Assembly (NCBI GenBank): GCA_003223245.1
Contig: QHYI01000108.1
Coordinates: 44,953-108,952, forward strand
DNA length: 64,000 nt
Direction of reading: 5' to 3'
From: Acidobacteriota bacterium
GTDB taxonomy: Bacteria; Acidobacteriota; Terriglobia; Acidiferrales; UBA7541
Shown: positions 43,833 through 53,705 of the stretch, in pieces
How the letters are laid out: each line of letters starts with the position of its first letter
Numbering within the stretch: the first letter of the stretch is position 1
Translations under genes and position numbers: made by a program
The notes under the pieces: model-generated
Database searches by the model: none
Told to the model about the DNA's origin: nothing
Seen by the model: only the letters and a program-made list of their open reading frames with translations

Positions 43833-46085
43833 CTATTTCAAGTTGACTGTCTCGACGAGCGGCAGGTTCTGCGACGAGCCGCCCACCATGAACGTGTAGC
43901 TACCCGGCACAAGCTTCCAGCTGTCAGAAGCCTCGTCATAAATTGAGAGATAAAAAGTTTTTACGGGCACGGTCACTTCTTTGCTCTCGCCCGCATTCAG
44001 TTGCACTTTGTCCCAGCCGACCAGCCGCTTCGGCGGTTCGCCGGCGTTTGCGGGAAGGGCGGCATAAACTTCGGCGATTTCCTCGCCCGCGCGGCTGCCG
44101 GTGTTTTTCACGGTGAAGCCGACGGTTGTCCCGCTTCCCGTAGTGACTCTCAGGCCAGAATAACTGAATGTCGTGTAGGAAAGCCCGAAGCCGAAGGGAA
44201 AGAGCACCGGCTTGTTTTCAGCGTCATACCATTTGTAGCCAACCTTCAACCGTTCATCGTAATGCACTTCGAAAGTAAGCTTGCCTTCTGTTGCTTTGTC
44301 CGGCGGCGGCGTCACCAATCGCGGATGCGGAAGATCGGCTTCGCTGCGTGGAAAAGTCATGGGTAGTTTTGCGCTCGGGTTCACTTCGCCAAAAAGAATA
44401 TTCGCAACGGCGTCGGCGCCCTTGCTGCCGGCGTACCACGCTTCGACAACACCGCGCACTTGATTCAGCCAGGGCATGGTCACCGCAGTGCCCGTTTCGA
44501 GTACGACCAAGGTTCGCGGGTTGGCCGCAGCTACTTGCTCAATGATCGCGTCCTGATTCTCCGGCAAAGAGAGATTCGGTAGGTCCATGTCCTCGCTCTC
44601 CCACTGATAGACAAAGACGATGGCGACGTCGGACCTCTTCGCCAATGCTGCCGCTGAGGCAGGGTCCGCGCCGGAGTCGAACTCCACGGTCGCTTCCGGA
44701 GCTTTGGGCGCGATGGCCTTCAGCGGAGACGTCGGAAACCAGACGTGCTCCTTCCATTGGGTTGCGCCGTGTCCCGGAGGATCCACCTGGGCAGAACCGC
44801 CGCCGGAAATCATGCTGGTGTTCGCGTTCGTCCCGATCACGGCGATGGAACGCAGCTTTGTGCGGTCGAGCGGCAGGATTCCCTGGTCATTCTTCAGCAG
44901 GACAATGCTTTGCTCCGCGATGTGGCGGGAAATGTCGAACCCGCCTTCGACATCCACCACACTTTTCTGCACGGGATTGTCGACCATGCCGCTGGCGAAT
45001 TCCGAGCGCAAAATGCGATGCACGTGGTCATTCAATTCGGACATGGGGATCTTGCCTGCTTCGACGGCGGCCTTGAATTTCTCTCCAAAGAAATCGTCCA
45101 TCGGCTCTTCGTGATCCAATCCAGCAGCGGACGCTTTTTCAGTGCTGTGTGTGCCGGCCCAGTCCGAAAGCACGAAGCCTTTGAAGTTCCAATCCTTCTT
45201 GAGCACGTCCGTCAGTAGGTATTTGTTCTCGCAGGCGTAATCGCCCATGACCGCGTTGTAGGAGCACATCACAGCGCCAGGATCGGCAATCTCAATGCCG
45301 ATTTGAAAAGCCAGTAGGTCGCTCTCGCGCATGGCGCGCTTGCCGATGATCACATTCACTTCGTTGCGTCCGCTCTCTTGATCGTTCAAGGCGTAGTGCT
45401 TCATGTCGCCTATGACATGCTGCGCCTGCTCGCATTTCACGCGGTTGCCCACCATGGTGCCGGCCAGGATGGGGTCTTCGCCCAGGTATTCGAACGTGCG
45501 GCCATTGCGAGGTTCGCGCGTCAAGTTCACGCCACCGCCGAGCGTCATGTTGTAGCCTTGCGCGCGCAGTTCGCGTCCAATCAGCGCGCCGTAGGCGCAC
45601 GCCGCTTGCACGTCCCAACTCGCTGCGGATGCGATGCTAGATGGAAGCGCGGTCGAGTAGCGGCCGTTCTCTCCGCTGCTGCGCACGCCGTAGGCCGCGT
45701 CGCTCATCTGAATGATTGGAATGCCGAGCCGCGGCACGCCGAGGACAAAACCGGCACCGCCGTTGCCAAGGCAGGGGTTAGCGCCCGGCACGGTTCTCGG
45801 CCAACCGGGCATGCCGTTTCCATGCAGCAGCGCGATTTTCTCGTCGAGGGTCATCTCTTGAAGGACCCAGTCCGCGCGGCGGTCCGGCGACAGCGCCTTG
45901 TCCATCCACGGACGATTCTCCGATTGACCCTGCGCGAGGACTTGAGAATGTGCACGCTCCAAGAAGGAAAGGACCACGATCATGACCATGAAGAGTAGTG
46001 CAGCCAAAAATCTAGAACGCGCGTGACTGAGTTTCTGCGAATGCAAACCGATCACCCCTGGCTTCTCTCCAGGCGGCCCTATCAT
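43833..46085 (-). CDS. GH3-family beta-glucosidase
   Basis: The 750-residue protein has an N-terminal hydrophobic export segment (about 24-45) and the GH3 barrel with KHYALNDQESGRNEVN and nucleophile D308 in GFVLSDWAGTHS. A second alpha/beta domain (VVLETGTAVTMPW) and a fibronectin-like C-terminal domain (FGFGLSYTTFSYS, VKNTGSRAGEE) follow. GH3 enzymes with this layout release glucose or xylose from beta-linked oligosaccharides in the periplasm. With the clan-A hydrolase, FucP-type transporter and ROK kinase it completes a plausible beta-glucan pathway. A terminator follows at 43801. Confidence 0.95.
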   Translation of the reverse strand: MIGPPGEKPGVIGLHSQKLSHARSRFLAALLFMVMIVVLSFLERAHSQVLAQGQSENRPWMDKALSPDRRADWVLQEMTLDEKIALLHGNGMPGWPRTVPGANPCLGNGGAGFVLGVPRLGIPIIQMSDAAYGVRSSGENGRYSTALPSSIASAASWDVQAACAYGALIGRELRAQGYNMTLGGGVNLTREPRNGRTFEYLGEDPILAGTMVGNRVKCEQAQHVIGDMKHYALNDQESGRNEVNVIIGKRAMRESDLLAFQIGIEIADPGAVMCSYNAVMGDYACENKYLLTDVLKKDWNFKGFVLSDWAGTHSTEKASAAGLDHEEPMDDFFGEKFKAAVEAGKIPMSELNDHVHRILRSEFASGMVDNPVQKSVVDVEGGFDISRHIAEQSIVLLKNDQGILPLDRTKLRSIAVIGTNANTSMISGGGSAQVDPPGHGATQWKEHVWFPTSPLKAIAPKAPEATVEFDSGADPASAAALAKRSDVAIVFVYQWESEDMDLPNLSLPENQDAIIEQVAAANPRTLVVLETGTAVTMPWLNQVRGVVEAWYAGSKGADAVANILFGEVNPSAKLPMTFPRSEADLPHPRLVTPPPDKATEGKLTFEVHYDERLKVGYKWYDAENKPVLFPFGFGLSYTTFSYSGLRVTTGSGTTVGFTVKNTGSRAGEEIAEVYAALPANAGEPPKRLVGWDKVQLNAGESKEVTVPVKTFYLSIYDEASDSWKLVPGSYTFMVGGSSQNLPLVETVNLK

Positions 46086-46224
46086 AACGTTATTCTGGCT
46101 GACATTGTGTTAGAAATCGGAGCAGGCAGGCTGACAAGACGCAAGCTGGGCAGAGGTCTCCGGCCGCACTTTGCGGCTCGGGCCTTCCCCCTACACCTCG
46201 AGGTCGTGTAGATTTCTTCCCTCT

Positions 46225-48795
46225 ATGCGCGTGATGGTTGCCGCGTTCGCACTGTCGGCGGCGAACAGTTTGATCGCCGCTACGCCCGAGGGCATCCCGC
46301 GGGAACTTGCACGTCAGCGCGCCGCGGAGATTTCCGACGTTCACTATCATCTGCGCTTCACACTGACTCCGCACGCTAGCACCGTGTCCGGCCATGAAGA
46401 CCTTCAATTTCATGCCCATTCTTCTCGGCCAATTCCGATCGACTTCCGCGAAGGAGCAGTCACAAATCTAACCGTCAATGGTGTAGCGGTGCCGGCAAAC
46501 ATTGAAAACGGCCACATCGAGCTTCCCGCGAACACCATTCACGCAGGTGAAAATGCGGTCAGCACAGATTTCACTGCGCCTGTCGCCGCCGCGGGAAAAG
46601 CAATCACTCGCTTCGAAGACAAGGACGACAACGGGGAATATCTGTACACACTGTTCGTTCCCATGGACGCCGAGATGGCCTTTCCGTGTTTTGACCAGCC
46701 CGATTTGAAGGGTCGCTTCCGTCTCGAGCTCATCGCTCCGGAGAATTGGACCCTCCTTTCCAATACCGCAGTCGAGTCGCAATCACAAGCTGGTCCCGGC
46801 CAGCGCCTCACGGCTTTTTCCGAAACCCGTCCCATCAGCACGTATCTTTTTGCTTTCGCCGCCGGTCTGTTTCGCAAAGTGCACGAAACGCCAGGCCTGC
46901 CTGGACTGTATGTTCGCCAGTCCAAATTCAAAAAGGCGGAAGAAGAAGCGCCTGAAGTGCAACAAATCGCGGCCCAAGGAATCAATTATCTTTCCGGCTT
47001 CTTCGCACAGCCTTTCCCGTTTCCCAAATACGACATGGTGCTGATTCCCGGCTTTGCTTATGGTGGAATGGAGCATGCCGGAGCAACGTTTCTGCGAGAG
47101 GAATCCGTTCTTTTTCGAATCGCTCCGACGCACAGCGACCACCTGAATCGCGACATCCTTGTACTCCATGAGCTGACCCACCAATGGTTCGGCGACTTCA
47201 CCACCATGCGCTGGTTTGACGACCTCTGGCTCAAAGAAGGATTCGCTCAATACATGGCTTACCAGGCTCTGGTTTCGATTAAGCCTGACGAAAAAATATG
47301 GAAGCGTTTCTATCAATCCATTAAACCCGCCGCCTATTCCATTGATTCGACCAAGGGCACAACGCCGATCTACCAAGACATTGGCAATCTGAAAGACGCC
47401 AAATCCGCCTATGGCGCGATTGTCTATTCCAAAGCTCCCGGCGTGCTGAAGCAGCTTGCCTTTGTTCTTGGCGAAGAAAACTTTCGCGATGGTCTGCGGC
47501 TTTATCTGAAAGAGCATGCTTACGCCAACGCGGAGTGGAGCGACCTGGTGCACGCGTTCGAACGTGTCTCCGGAAAGCCGCTTCAAGATTGGGCGGCCAT
47601 GTGGATTCGTCATCGCGGCATGCCTCAGGTCGATGTGACCTGGGCCTGCGACAAGCAAAACCACATCGACCACTTTTCGTTGGCGCAGCACGATGTTCTG
47701 GGCGAAGGCGGCATTTGGCCCATGGGCATGCAAATCTTGCTGGTATATCCTGACCGTGCCGCAATTCATGCCCGCGCGGAACTGAACACGCAGCGAGCCG
47801 ACTTGCAGGAAGCCATTGGGAAGGCTTGCCCCGAATATGTTTTCCTCAACGATCAGGATTACGCCTACGGCCGCTTTTTACTGGACGAACGCAGCCGCAA
47901 GGCCGTCATCGAGCAGCTCGGCGAAATCTCCGATGTTTTCGAGCGAACCTTGCTTTGGGGCTCGCTGTGGGATTCGGTTCGCGAAGCGGAGTTCGCTCCC
48001 CGCAATTTTACCGAACTGGCCCTCCGCCTCCTTCCGCAGGAGACCGACGAATCGTTGGCTCTGAGTCTCATCGGCCACCTCACCACCTGCTTGCACCGTT
48101 ACGTCAAACCGAACGTGCGTCGAGAACTTGTCCCCGAAGCGGAGAAGTTGGCATCTGGCCTGATGTTGCATTCGCCGAATCAGGATTTGCGCATCATTTG
48201 GTTTCGGGGGTTTCGCGCCATTGCCGAAACCGCCCAGGGCCGCGCGCAACTGAAAGAGCTTCTTTCCGGAAAGATCAGCGTTCCCGGTGTGGAACTTCGT
48301 TCCTTGGATCGCTGGACGATGGTCCTCGCGCTCATCGCTCTAAACGATCCGGATGCCGAAACCTTCTTCGCCGCGGAGCAGAAGCGCGACAACACCGGCG
48401 ATGGCCAGAAGTATGCTTACGTGGCGCAGGCCGCCCGTCCCGATAACGCCTCCAAGCAACGCTATTTCAACGAGTACCTGCGCGTTTCCTCCCGCCCGGA
48501 AGATTGGATCGAACAAAGCCTGGGAGCCTTCAATTACTGGAACCAATCCGAGTTAACCCTTCCCTACCTAAAACGCGCACTCGAAGCGCTGCCGCACATC
48601 AAGCGCGACCGCAAAATCTTTTTTCTGCTCGGATGGCTCAATGCGTTTATCGGGGGCCAGCATTCCGCCAAAGCCCAGACACAGGTCCACGAATTTCTGC
48701 GCACCGCGCCGCTGGACCGAGATCTTCGGCTAAAAATTCTAGAAGTGTCTGATGAACTGGATCGCACGGTGAAGATCCGGCAACGGTATCGGTAA
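46225..48795 (+). CDS. M1-family aminopeptidase (ERAP1/PepN-like)
   Basis: The 856-residue protein begins with an export signal (VMVAAFALSAANSLIAA). The N-terminal beta domain is followed by the gluzincin core: GGMEHAGATFL in the place of the GxMEN motif, zinc site H315-E-L-T-H319 and E338 in WLKEGFAQY. A long helical ERAP1-like domain fills the C-terminal half. It removes N-terminal residues from peptides. The ATG at 46225 is chosen over an upstream TTG because the signal peptide starts there. It is divergent from the GH3 gene. The GGMEH motif differs from canonical GAMEN. Confidence 0.93.
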   Translation: MRVMVAAFALSAANSLIAATPEGIPRELARQRAAEISDVHYHLRFTLTPHASTVSGHEDLQFHAHSSRPIPIDFREGAVTNLTVNGVAVPANIENGHIELPANTIHAGENAVSTDFTAPVAAAGKAITRFEDKDDNGEYLYTLFVPMDAEMAFPCFDQPDLKGRFRLELIAPENWTLLSNTAVESQSQAGPGQRLTAFSETRPISTYLFAFAAGLFRKVHETPGLPGLYVRQSKFKKAEEEAPEVQQIAAQGINYLSGFFAQPFPFPKYDMVLIPGFAYGGMEHAGATFLREESVLFRIAPTHSDHLNRDILVLHELTHQWFGDFTTMRWFDDLWLKEGFAQYMAYQALVSIKPDEKIWKRFYQSIKPAAYSIDSTKGTTPIYQDIGNLKDAKSAYGAIVYSKAPGVLKQLAFVLGEENFRDGLRLYLKEHAYANAEWSDLVHAFERVSGKPLQDWAAMWIRHRGMPQVDVTWACDKQNHIDHFSLAQHDVLGEGGIWPMGMQILLVYPDRAAIHARAELNTQRADLQEAIGKACPEYVFLNDQDYAYGRFLLDERSRKAVIEQLGEISDVFERTLLWGSLWDSVREAEFAPRNFTELALRLLPQETDESLALSLIGHLTTCLHRYVKPNVRRELVPEAEKLASGLMLHSPNQDLRIIWFRGFRAIAETAQGRAQLKELLSGKISVPGVELRSLDRWTMVLALIALNDPDAETFFAAEQKRDNTGDGQKYAYVAQAARPDNASKQRYFNEYLRVSSRPEDWIEQSLGAFNYWNQSELTLPYLKRALEALPHIKRDRKIFFLLGWLNAFIGGQHSAKAQTQVHEFLRTAPLDRDLRLKILEVSDELDRTVKIRQRYR

Positions 48796-49026
48796 CCGCA
48801 GGGAGCCCTGTTGGCCAACCGATCGCCGGCAAAACATCGGCCTGAGCTCGTTCGGCGATTTTCGTGGTTCTAAAGGATGTCTTTAGGAAGTTTAAACATC
48901 ACAAATTTTGATCCTGGATTACTATTGATGCGCTGAGGAAATAATCTGCCGCTTCCGATGCTCGACTCGTTAGGGTCAAGCGCAGCAAGGGTTTACGGCA
49001 TTCTTTTCGGCTTTCTAGGAGGTTGT

Positions 49027-50442
49027 ATGTGTGCATCAAAGGCTTCTCGAAGAGAGTTTCTTAAAGTTGCTGGCGCGGGCGTCGCCGGAACAGCGCTGGC
49101 ATCAGCTCGACCGGGCTACGCGCGAATCCTGGGCGCGAACGACCGAGTGAGGGTGGCCATCTGCGGAGTGCGAGGCCGCGGCCACGATCACATCCGCGGC
49201 TTCGCACGCGTTCCAAACACGGAGATTGCCGCTCTCTGTGATGTAGACGAAAGCGTGTTGAACCAGCGCCTTGAAAACGTCGAGAAGATGGGGTTGCCAA
49301 AGCCCAAGTCCTACGTCGATGTTCGCAAGCTGCTCGAAGACAAAGAAATCGATGGAATCTCCATCGCTACTCCGAATCATTGGCACTCGCTGATTGCGAT
49401 CTGGGCTTGCCAGGCCGAGAAGGACGTCTACGTGGAAAAGCCATGTTCCCATAACTGGTTTGAAGGAAGGCAGCTCGTTCGCGCGGTCAAGAAATACAAC
49501 CGGATTTGCCAGCATGGAAGCCAATCGCGATCGAATCCCGGCATGATCGAAGCCATTGGGCACTTGAACGATGGTACGATCGGGGACGTGTACCTGGCGC
49601 GCGCGATTTGTTACAAGTGGCGGCCGTCGATCGGCCACACTCCCGAGGAACCCGTTCCAGCTGGGGTGCACTACGATCTGTGGACGGGCCCGGCGCCGCT
49701 GAAGCCGTTTACGCGGAATCGCTTTCACTACAACTGGCATTGGATTTGGGACACGGGAAACGGGGAAGTCGGCAATCAGGCTATCCACGAAATTGACATT
49801 GCTCGGTGGGGGTTAGGAGTGAGATTTCCCGTCCATGTGTCCGCGATGGGTGGACACTTCATGTTTCAGGATGATCAGGAAACGCCCAATACGCTGCACG
49901 CCACGTTCTGTTTCGATACGGCCGATGGCAAGCGCAAGATGCTGGAGCTCGAAGTCCGCCACTGGATCACCAATCACGAAGCGGGAATCGGCACTCCCGA
50001 ATTCGGCGGCAGCGCGCTGCCGCCGGCAGGTCTTAATCCCACACCGAGCAAGCAGCACTCCCTGGGGCCCATGGACGCCAAGACCAACACGATTGGAAAT
50101 CTTTTTTATGGATCCAACGGCTATCTGGCCGCCAATGGATACGACGCTTACAAAACCTGGATTACCAATCAGTGCGCGCCGGGACCTTCCGGCAAAGGCT
50201 CCGGGGATCATTACGCAAACTTCATTGAGTGCGTTCGCAGCCGGCGCGCCGAGGACATTCATTGCCCGATTGAGGAGGGCCACATCTCGACGACACTAGT
50301 GCACCTGGCGAATGCTTCGTATCGGCTGGGCCGCGCCCTAAAGTTCGATCCCGAGAAGGAGATGGTCGTCGGGGATGACGAAGCAAATCGGATGCTGCGA
50401 GGCAGCTACCGTGCGCCCTACGTGGTTCCCGAAGAAGTTTAA
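49027..50442 (+). CDS. TAT-exported Gfo/Idh/MocA-family oxidoreductase
   Basis: The ATG at 49027 has CTAGGAGG five bases before it and starts a twin-arginine signal (SRREFLKVAGAGVAGTA). The 471-residue protein has a Rossmann nucleotide-binding fold (VRVAICGVRGRGHDH) and the EKP motif (VYVEKPCSHN) used in catalysis, then an alpha/beta C-terminal domain with NWHWIWDTGNGEVGNQAIHE. Exported members of this family oxidise or epimerise sugars or their derivatives with bound NAD(P). The next gene encodes a DUF6807 protein, a frequent neighbour of this family. Confidence 0.92.
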   Translation: MCASKASRREFLKVAGAGVAGTALASARPGYARILGANDRVRVAICGVRGRGHDHIRGFARVPNTEIAALCDVDESVLNQRLENVEKMGLPKPKSYVDVRKLLEDKEIDGISIATPNHWHSLIAIWACQAEKDVYVEKPCSHNWFEGRQLVRAVKKYNRICQHGSQSRSNPGMIEAIGHLNDGTIGDVYLARAICYKWRPSIGHTPEEPVPAGVHYDLWTGPAPLKPFTRNRFHYNWHWIWDTGNGEVGNQAIHEIDIARWGLGVRFPVHVSAMGGHFMFQDDQETPNTLHATFCFDTADGKRKMLELEVRHWITNHEAGIGTPEFGGSALPPAGLNPTPSKQHSLGPMDAKTNTIGNLFYGSNGYLAANGYDAYKTWITNQCAPGPSGKGSGDHYANFIECVRSRRAEDIHCPIEEGHISTTLVHLANASYRLGRALKFDPEKEMVVGDDEANRMLRGSYRAPYVVPEEV

Positions 50443-50468
50443 GCTGGGAAAGCTTACGACAACTAGCT

Positions 50469-51533
50469 ATGCGCATCTCGATTTTCGGTGCGACGCTCCT
50501 GCTGCTGGGTGCGCCTGCCATGGTGGCGCTATTCGGCTCTGCGAAGCCCCATCCGAATGACCGAATTCTGGTTGTTCCTGACGAAGCGGCGAAGCGTGTC
50601 GACATTTCCATCGACGGCCAGCCCTTTACTTCCTACATTTGGCCTTCGAAGCTCACGAAGCCTGTCCTTTACCCATTGCGCACCGCTAGAGGCACCATCA
50701 TCACTCGTGGCTTTCCGCTCGAGCCGCGCTCCGGCGAGCGCACCGACCATCCTCATCATGTAGGGCTCTGGCTAACCTACGAAAATGTCAATGGAATCGA
50801 CTTCTGGAACAATTCGGAGGCCATCAAGCCAAAAGACGCTCCGAAAATGGGAACCATTCGCCAGCGATCTATCGTCTCCGCAGAAAGCGGTGCTGACAAA
50901 GGCAGCTTAGAGGTGGAAGCCGACTGGCTCACCTACGACAAGAAAGTTTTATTGAAGGAACATACGCGTTACGTGTTTCGCGGGGGACCAGGTTTTCGCA
51001 GCGTGGATCGCATCACCACATTGACCGCGCAGGATGAAAAAGTGGTGTTCGCGGATGCCAAGGACGGCATGCTAGGTATCCGTGTGGTTCGCGCGCTCGA
51101 ACTTCCTTCCGACAAGCCGGAAGTGTTCACCGACGCGAGCGGGCGCTCGACGGCGGTGGCCAAGCTCGACAACACAGGGGTCAACGGCGTCTATCTCACC
51201 AGCGAGGGCAAGAAAGGCGACGCCGCTTGGGGAACGCGGGGCCGCTGGTGCAATCTGAGTGGAAAGGTTGGCGATGAGCCGGTTACCATTTCGATTTTCG
51301 ATCACCCTTTGAATCCCGGCTTTCCTACCTATTGGCACGCCCGCGGCTACGGCCTTTTTGCTGCAAATCCGCTTGGCGAGAAGGTCTTCAGTAATGGCAA
51401 AGAAGAGCTGAACCTCACTTTGGCGCCCAACCAGAGCGTCACCTTCCGTTACCGCATCTTGATTTCGTCTGAAATCGCTGCCCCAGAAAGTACCGAGGCT
51501 GCTTACAAAGCCTTCGTTGCTTCCTACCACTAA
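50469..51533 (+). CDS. DUF6807 (PmoA-like) exported protein
   Basis: The 354-residue protein has a signal peptide (LLLLGAPAMVALFGSA) and the DUF6807/PmoA pattern: SYIWPSKLTKPVLYPL, ERTDHPHHVGLWLTYENVNG, GIDFWNN and IFDHPLNPGFPTYWHARGYG. The family is found near sugar genes and methane monooxygenase genes, but its reaction is unknown; PmoA here is only a historical name and does not mean methane oxidation. The conserved histidines suggest a metal or sugar site. It follows the Gfo/Idh/MocA gene by 26 bp and is probably co-transcribed. Confidence 0.85.
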   Translation: MRISIFGATLLLLGAPAMVALFGSAKPHPNDRILVVPDEAAKRVDISIDGQPFTSYIWPSKLTKPVLYPLRTARGTIITRGFPLEPRSGERTDHPHHVGLWLTYENVNGIDFWNNSEAIKPKDAPKMGTIRQRSIVSAESGADKGSLEVEADWLTYDKKVLLKEHTRYVFRGGPGFRSVDRITTLTAQDEKVVFADAKDGMLGIRVVRALELPSDKPEVFTDASGRSTAVAKLDNTGVNGVYLTSEGKKGDAAWGTRGRWCNLSGKVGDEPVTISIFDHPLNPGFPTYWHARGYGLFAANPLGEKVFSNGKEELNLTLAPNQSVTFRYRILISSEIAAPESTEAAYKAFVASYH

Positions 51534-51579
51534 TCTATTGAGGATCGCAAAATACAGAGCGGTGCGAGCAGGCGGAAAA

Positions 51580-51598
51580 GCGGCAGCTGGGCTGCCGC
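51580..51598. repeat. Short hairpin repeat, REP-like
   Basis: GCGGCAGC and GCTGCCGC form an 8-bp stem around TGG, in the context AAAAGCGGCAGCTGGGCTGC. It lies between the DUF6807 gene and the lipoprotein hydrolase and has the form of a dispersed extragenic palindrome. A single copy here cannot prove repetition. Confidence 0.5.
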
Positions 51599-51746
51599 AC
51601 TCCAAAGGGGCGTGGCGCCATATTTTGCGAGACTCAGTAATCCCTCCACGCATTCCCTTCCATGAGTATCCGTTTGGGTGGTAAGAGCAAGCCTCGAAGT
51701 AAAATAGCTTGGCCCTCGATGAAGCCCGGCAGGAAGTAGGTGTGAT

Positions 51747-53594
51747 ATGAAGCCCCAAAGACTTCTCGAGAGCAGTGTGCTCTTGGCCACGCTGACGGCC
51801 TTGGCGTTCGCCGGCTGCGGTGGCGGCTCGTCGAGCAGCCCGCCAGCTGCGCCTTCCGGGCCCCTATCGGTCTCGCTTTCTACAGATACTCTTGTTGCGG
51901 CTCAAGACGGAACGCCGGGGACTATGGGTGTCACTGTCAGCGGGGCGAGTTCGGCGAGCTCGATATCGGTTACCGCAAGCAATTTGCCGAGCGGGGTCAC
52001 CTCGCAATTCGTTCCCGCGGCGGTCGGATTGAGCGGGACTCTTTCCTTGATCGCCACAAGCGCAACTCCGTCAGGGACGTACTCTGCAAAGGTGCTGGTG
52101 ACAGACGGGACCCGGACGGCGAGCCAGCCATTTGTGCTGGTGATTGCGGTTGCGGCCTCCGTCGCGAACAGGGTCGATACGACCCTGGGAGTTGGCGGCA
52201 AACTGGAAGAATTCATGTCCACGTCGTTCCAGGCGGGCGGAGGGAACTACCCCTTCTTCCAGAATCACACGGCGACCGAACCGGCTCAGCTGAACAAACT
52301 TGGCCCGCAACATATTCGCGTGCAAGTCATTGCCGGATCGGTGCCCTGGAAAGCGAACACCGGGTCCGCGACGGACTGGGATTTTTCGAGCTTGGACTCC
52401 TATGTGCAGCCGGTGCTCGGCGTGGGGGACAACAGTCCGGAGTTTCAGGTCGCCGTGGCGCCGGCGTTTCTGAATGATCCAACGACGGGGAATTTCATTT
52501 TTAATTCGACCAACGTGCAGGCTTTCGCCGCCTACAGCGCGAACCTAGTGAAGTATTACAACAAGGGCGGGTTTAGCTGGGGCGGAACTACTTTCGTTGC
52601 GCCAAGCTATCCGCAACTCCCGATCACTTGGTGGGGCATTTTCAATGAATACAACATCAACGGCCTAACCGCGAGCCAGTACCTACAGCTTTACAATGCG
52701 GTGGTTCCCGCGATGCTCGCCGTAGACAGCACGATCAAATTTTCCGCATTGGAGCTTGCGGTGACAAACCCAACAACCGACCTGCCGCCGTTCGTAGCGC
52801 CGCCGGCGAACGGAGGAGTGAATGCGCAGGTGAATGTTGTCTCCACGCATTTCTATCCCACCTGCAACCAGCAAGAGGTGGACGCCACGTTGTTCGATCG
52901 TGTGCTGTTGATGATCCAATACATCAATTACGTCTATCAGGAACTCACCACGCGAGCCGACCTCGCAAATGTGCCGCTCTGGGTGACGGAAAACAACGTG
53001 AACTCGGACTATGCCAACCCCGACGGAACGAGCAACTGCAATCCAACGGTGAAATTCGTTTCCGATCCACGAGGGACCAGCGCGTTTTTTGCGGCATTTC
53101 GGCCGTACGTATTTTCGCAATTTGGCAAAGCGGCCAACCAAGCGCTGTATCACTGGGTTTACGCAGCGGATACGCAGTCCGGCGAAGTCGACTTCAACAC
53201 CGACAGCACGTATCTGAGCTACTGGGTGGATTACTGGTTGGCGCAGATGTTCCCTTCGACGCCGACGTCACCGGGTCCTGACATCTTGCAATTATCTGCG
53301 ACCGAGACGTCGAACGTGGAGGTTCTTGCGACAAGGAATAGTGACGGCTCCGTGGCGCTCATGATCGTGGATCACGCGTTGCGTGCTCCCACCGACAATA
53401 ACGGACCAGGAGATCCGCGAACAGTGATTGTGGACGTTTCAGCCTTGGGAACATTCTCTAGCGCGACCACGGTAACCATTGACGCGCATACGAACGCGAT
53501 GAACGGGCCGGCCGCAGTAAACATCACTCCAGCCGAGAAAATATCGGTGACCCTGGGCGGGTACGGCGTGACTTTTCTGGAGTTGAAGCCGTAG
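51747..53594 (+). CDS. Secreted lipoprotein glycoside hydrolase, clan-A (GH39-like)
   Basis: The 615-residue protein has a lipoprotein signal (LALAFAGC, C24) and a Ser/Pro linker. An Ig-like domain (about 40-135) precedes a TIM-barrel region. E301 in WWGIFNEYNI is the likely acid/base and E415 in LWVTENNV the likely nucleophile, the pattern of GH39, GH51 and relatives. A C-terminal beta domain follows (about 510-615). The sugar cannot be read from sequence, but the enzyme is likely an exported or surface hydrolase. It stands upstream of the sugar catabolic genes on the same strand. Confidence 0.78.
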   Translation: MKPQRLLESSVLLATLTALAFAGCGGGSSSSPPAAPSGPLSVSLSTDTLVAAQDGTPGTMGVTVSGASSASSISVTASNLPSGVTSQFVPAAVGLSGTLSLIATSATPSGTYSAKVLVTDGTRTASQPFVLVIAVAASVANRVDTTLGVGGKLEEFMSTSFQAGGGNYPFFQNHTATEPAQLNKLGPQHIRVQVIAGSVPWKANTGSATDWDFSSLDSYVQPVLGVGDNSPEFQVAVAPAFLNDPTTGNFIFNSTNVQAFAAYSANLVKYYNKGGFSWGGTTFVAPSYPQLPITWWGIFNEYNINGLTASQYLQLYNAVVPAMLAVDSTIKFSALELAVTNPTTDLPPFVAPPANGGVNAQVNVVSTHFYPTCNQQEVDATLFDRVLLMIQYINYVYQELTTRADLANVPLWVTENNVNSDYANPDGTSNCNPTVKFVSDPRGTSAFFAAFRPYVFSQFGKAANQALYHWVYAADTQSGEVDFNTDSTYLSYWVDYWLAQMFPSTPTSPGPDILQLSATETSNVEVLATRNSDGSVALMIVDHALRAPTDNNGPGDPRTVIVDVSALGTFSSATTVTIDAHTNAMNGPAAVNITPAEKISVTLGGYGVTFLELKP

Positions 53595-53705
53595 TTCCAT
53601 CGTTTCGGAAGTTACGCCTTTCTTGCATCAGGGCGTTCCTTGCTCACTCCAAGCCAGCGCCGAAGTATTCGTGCGGGAGTACAATCGGGACCGTTGGAGG
53701 AAACC

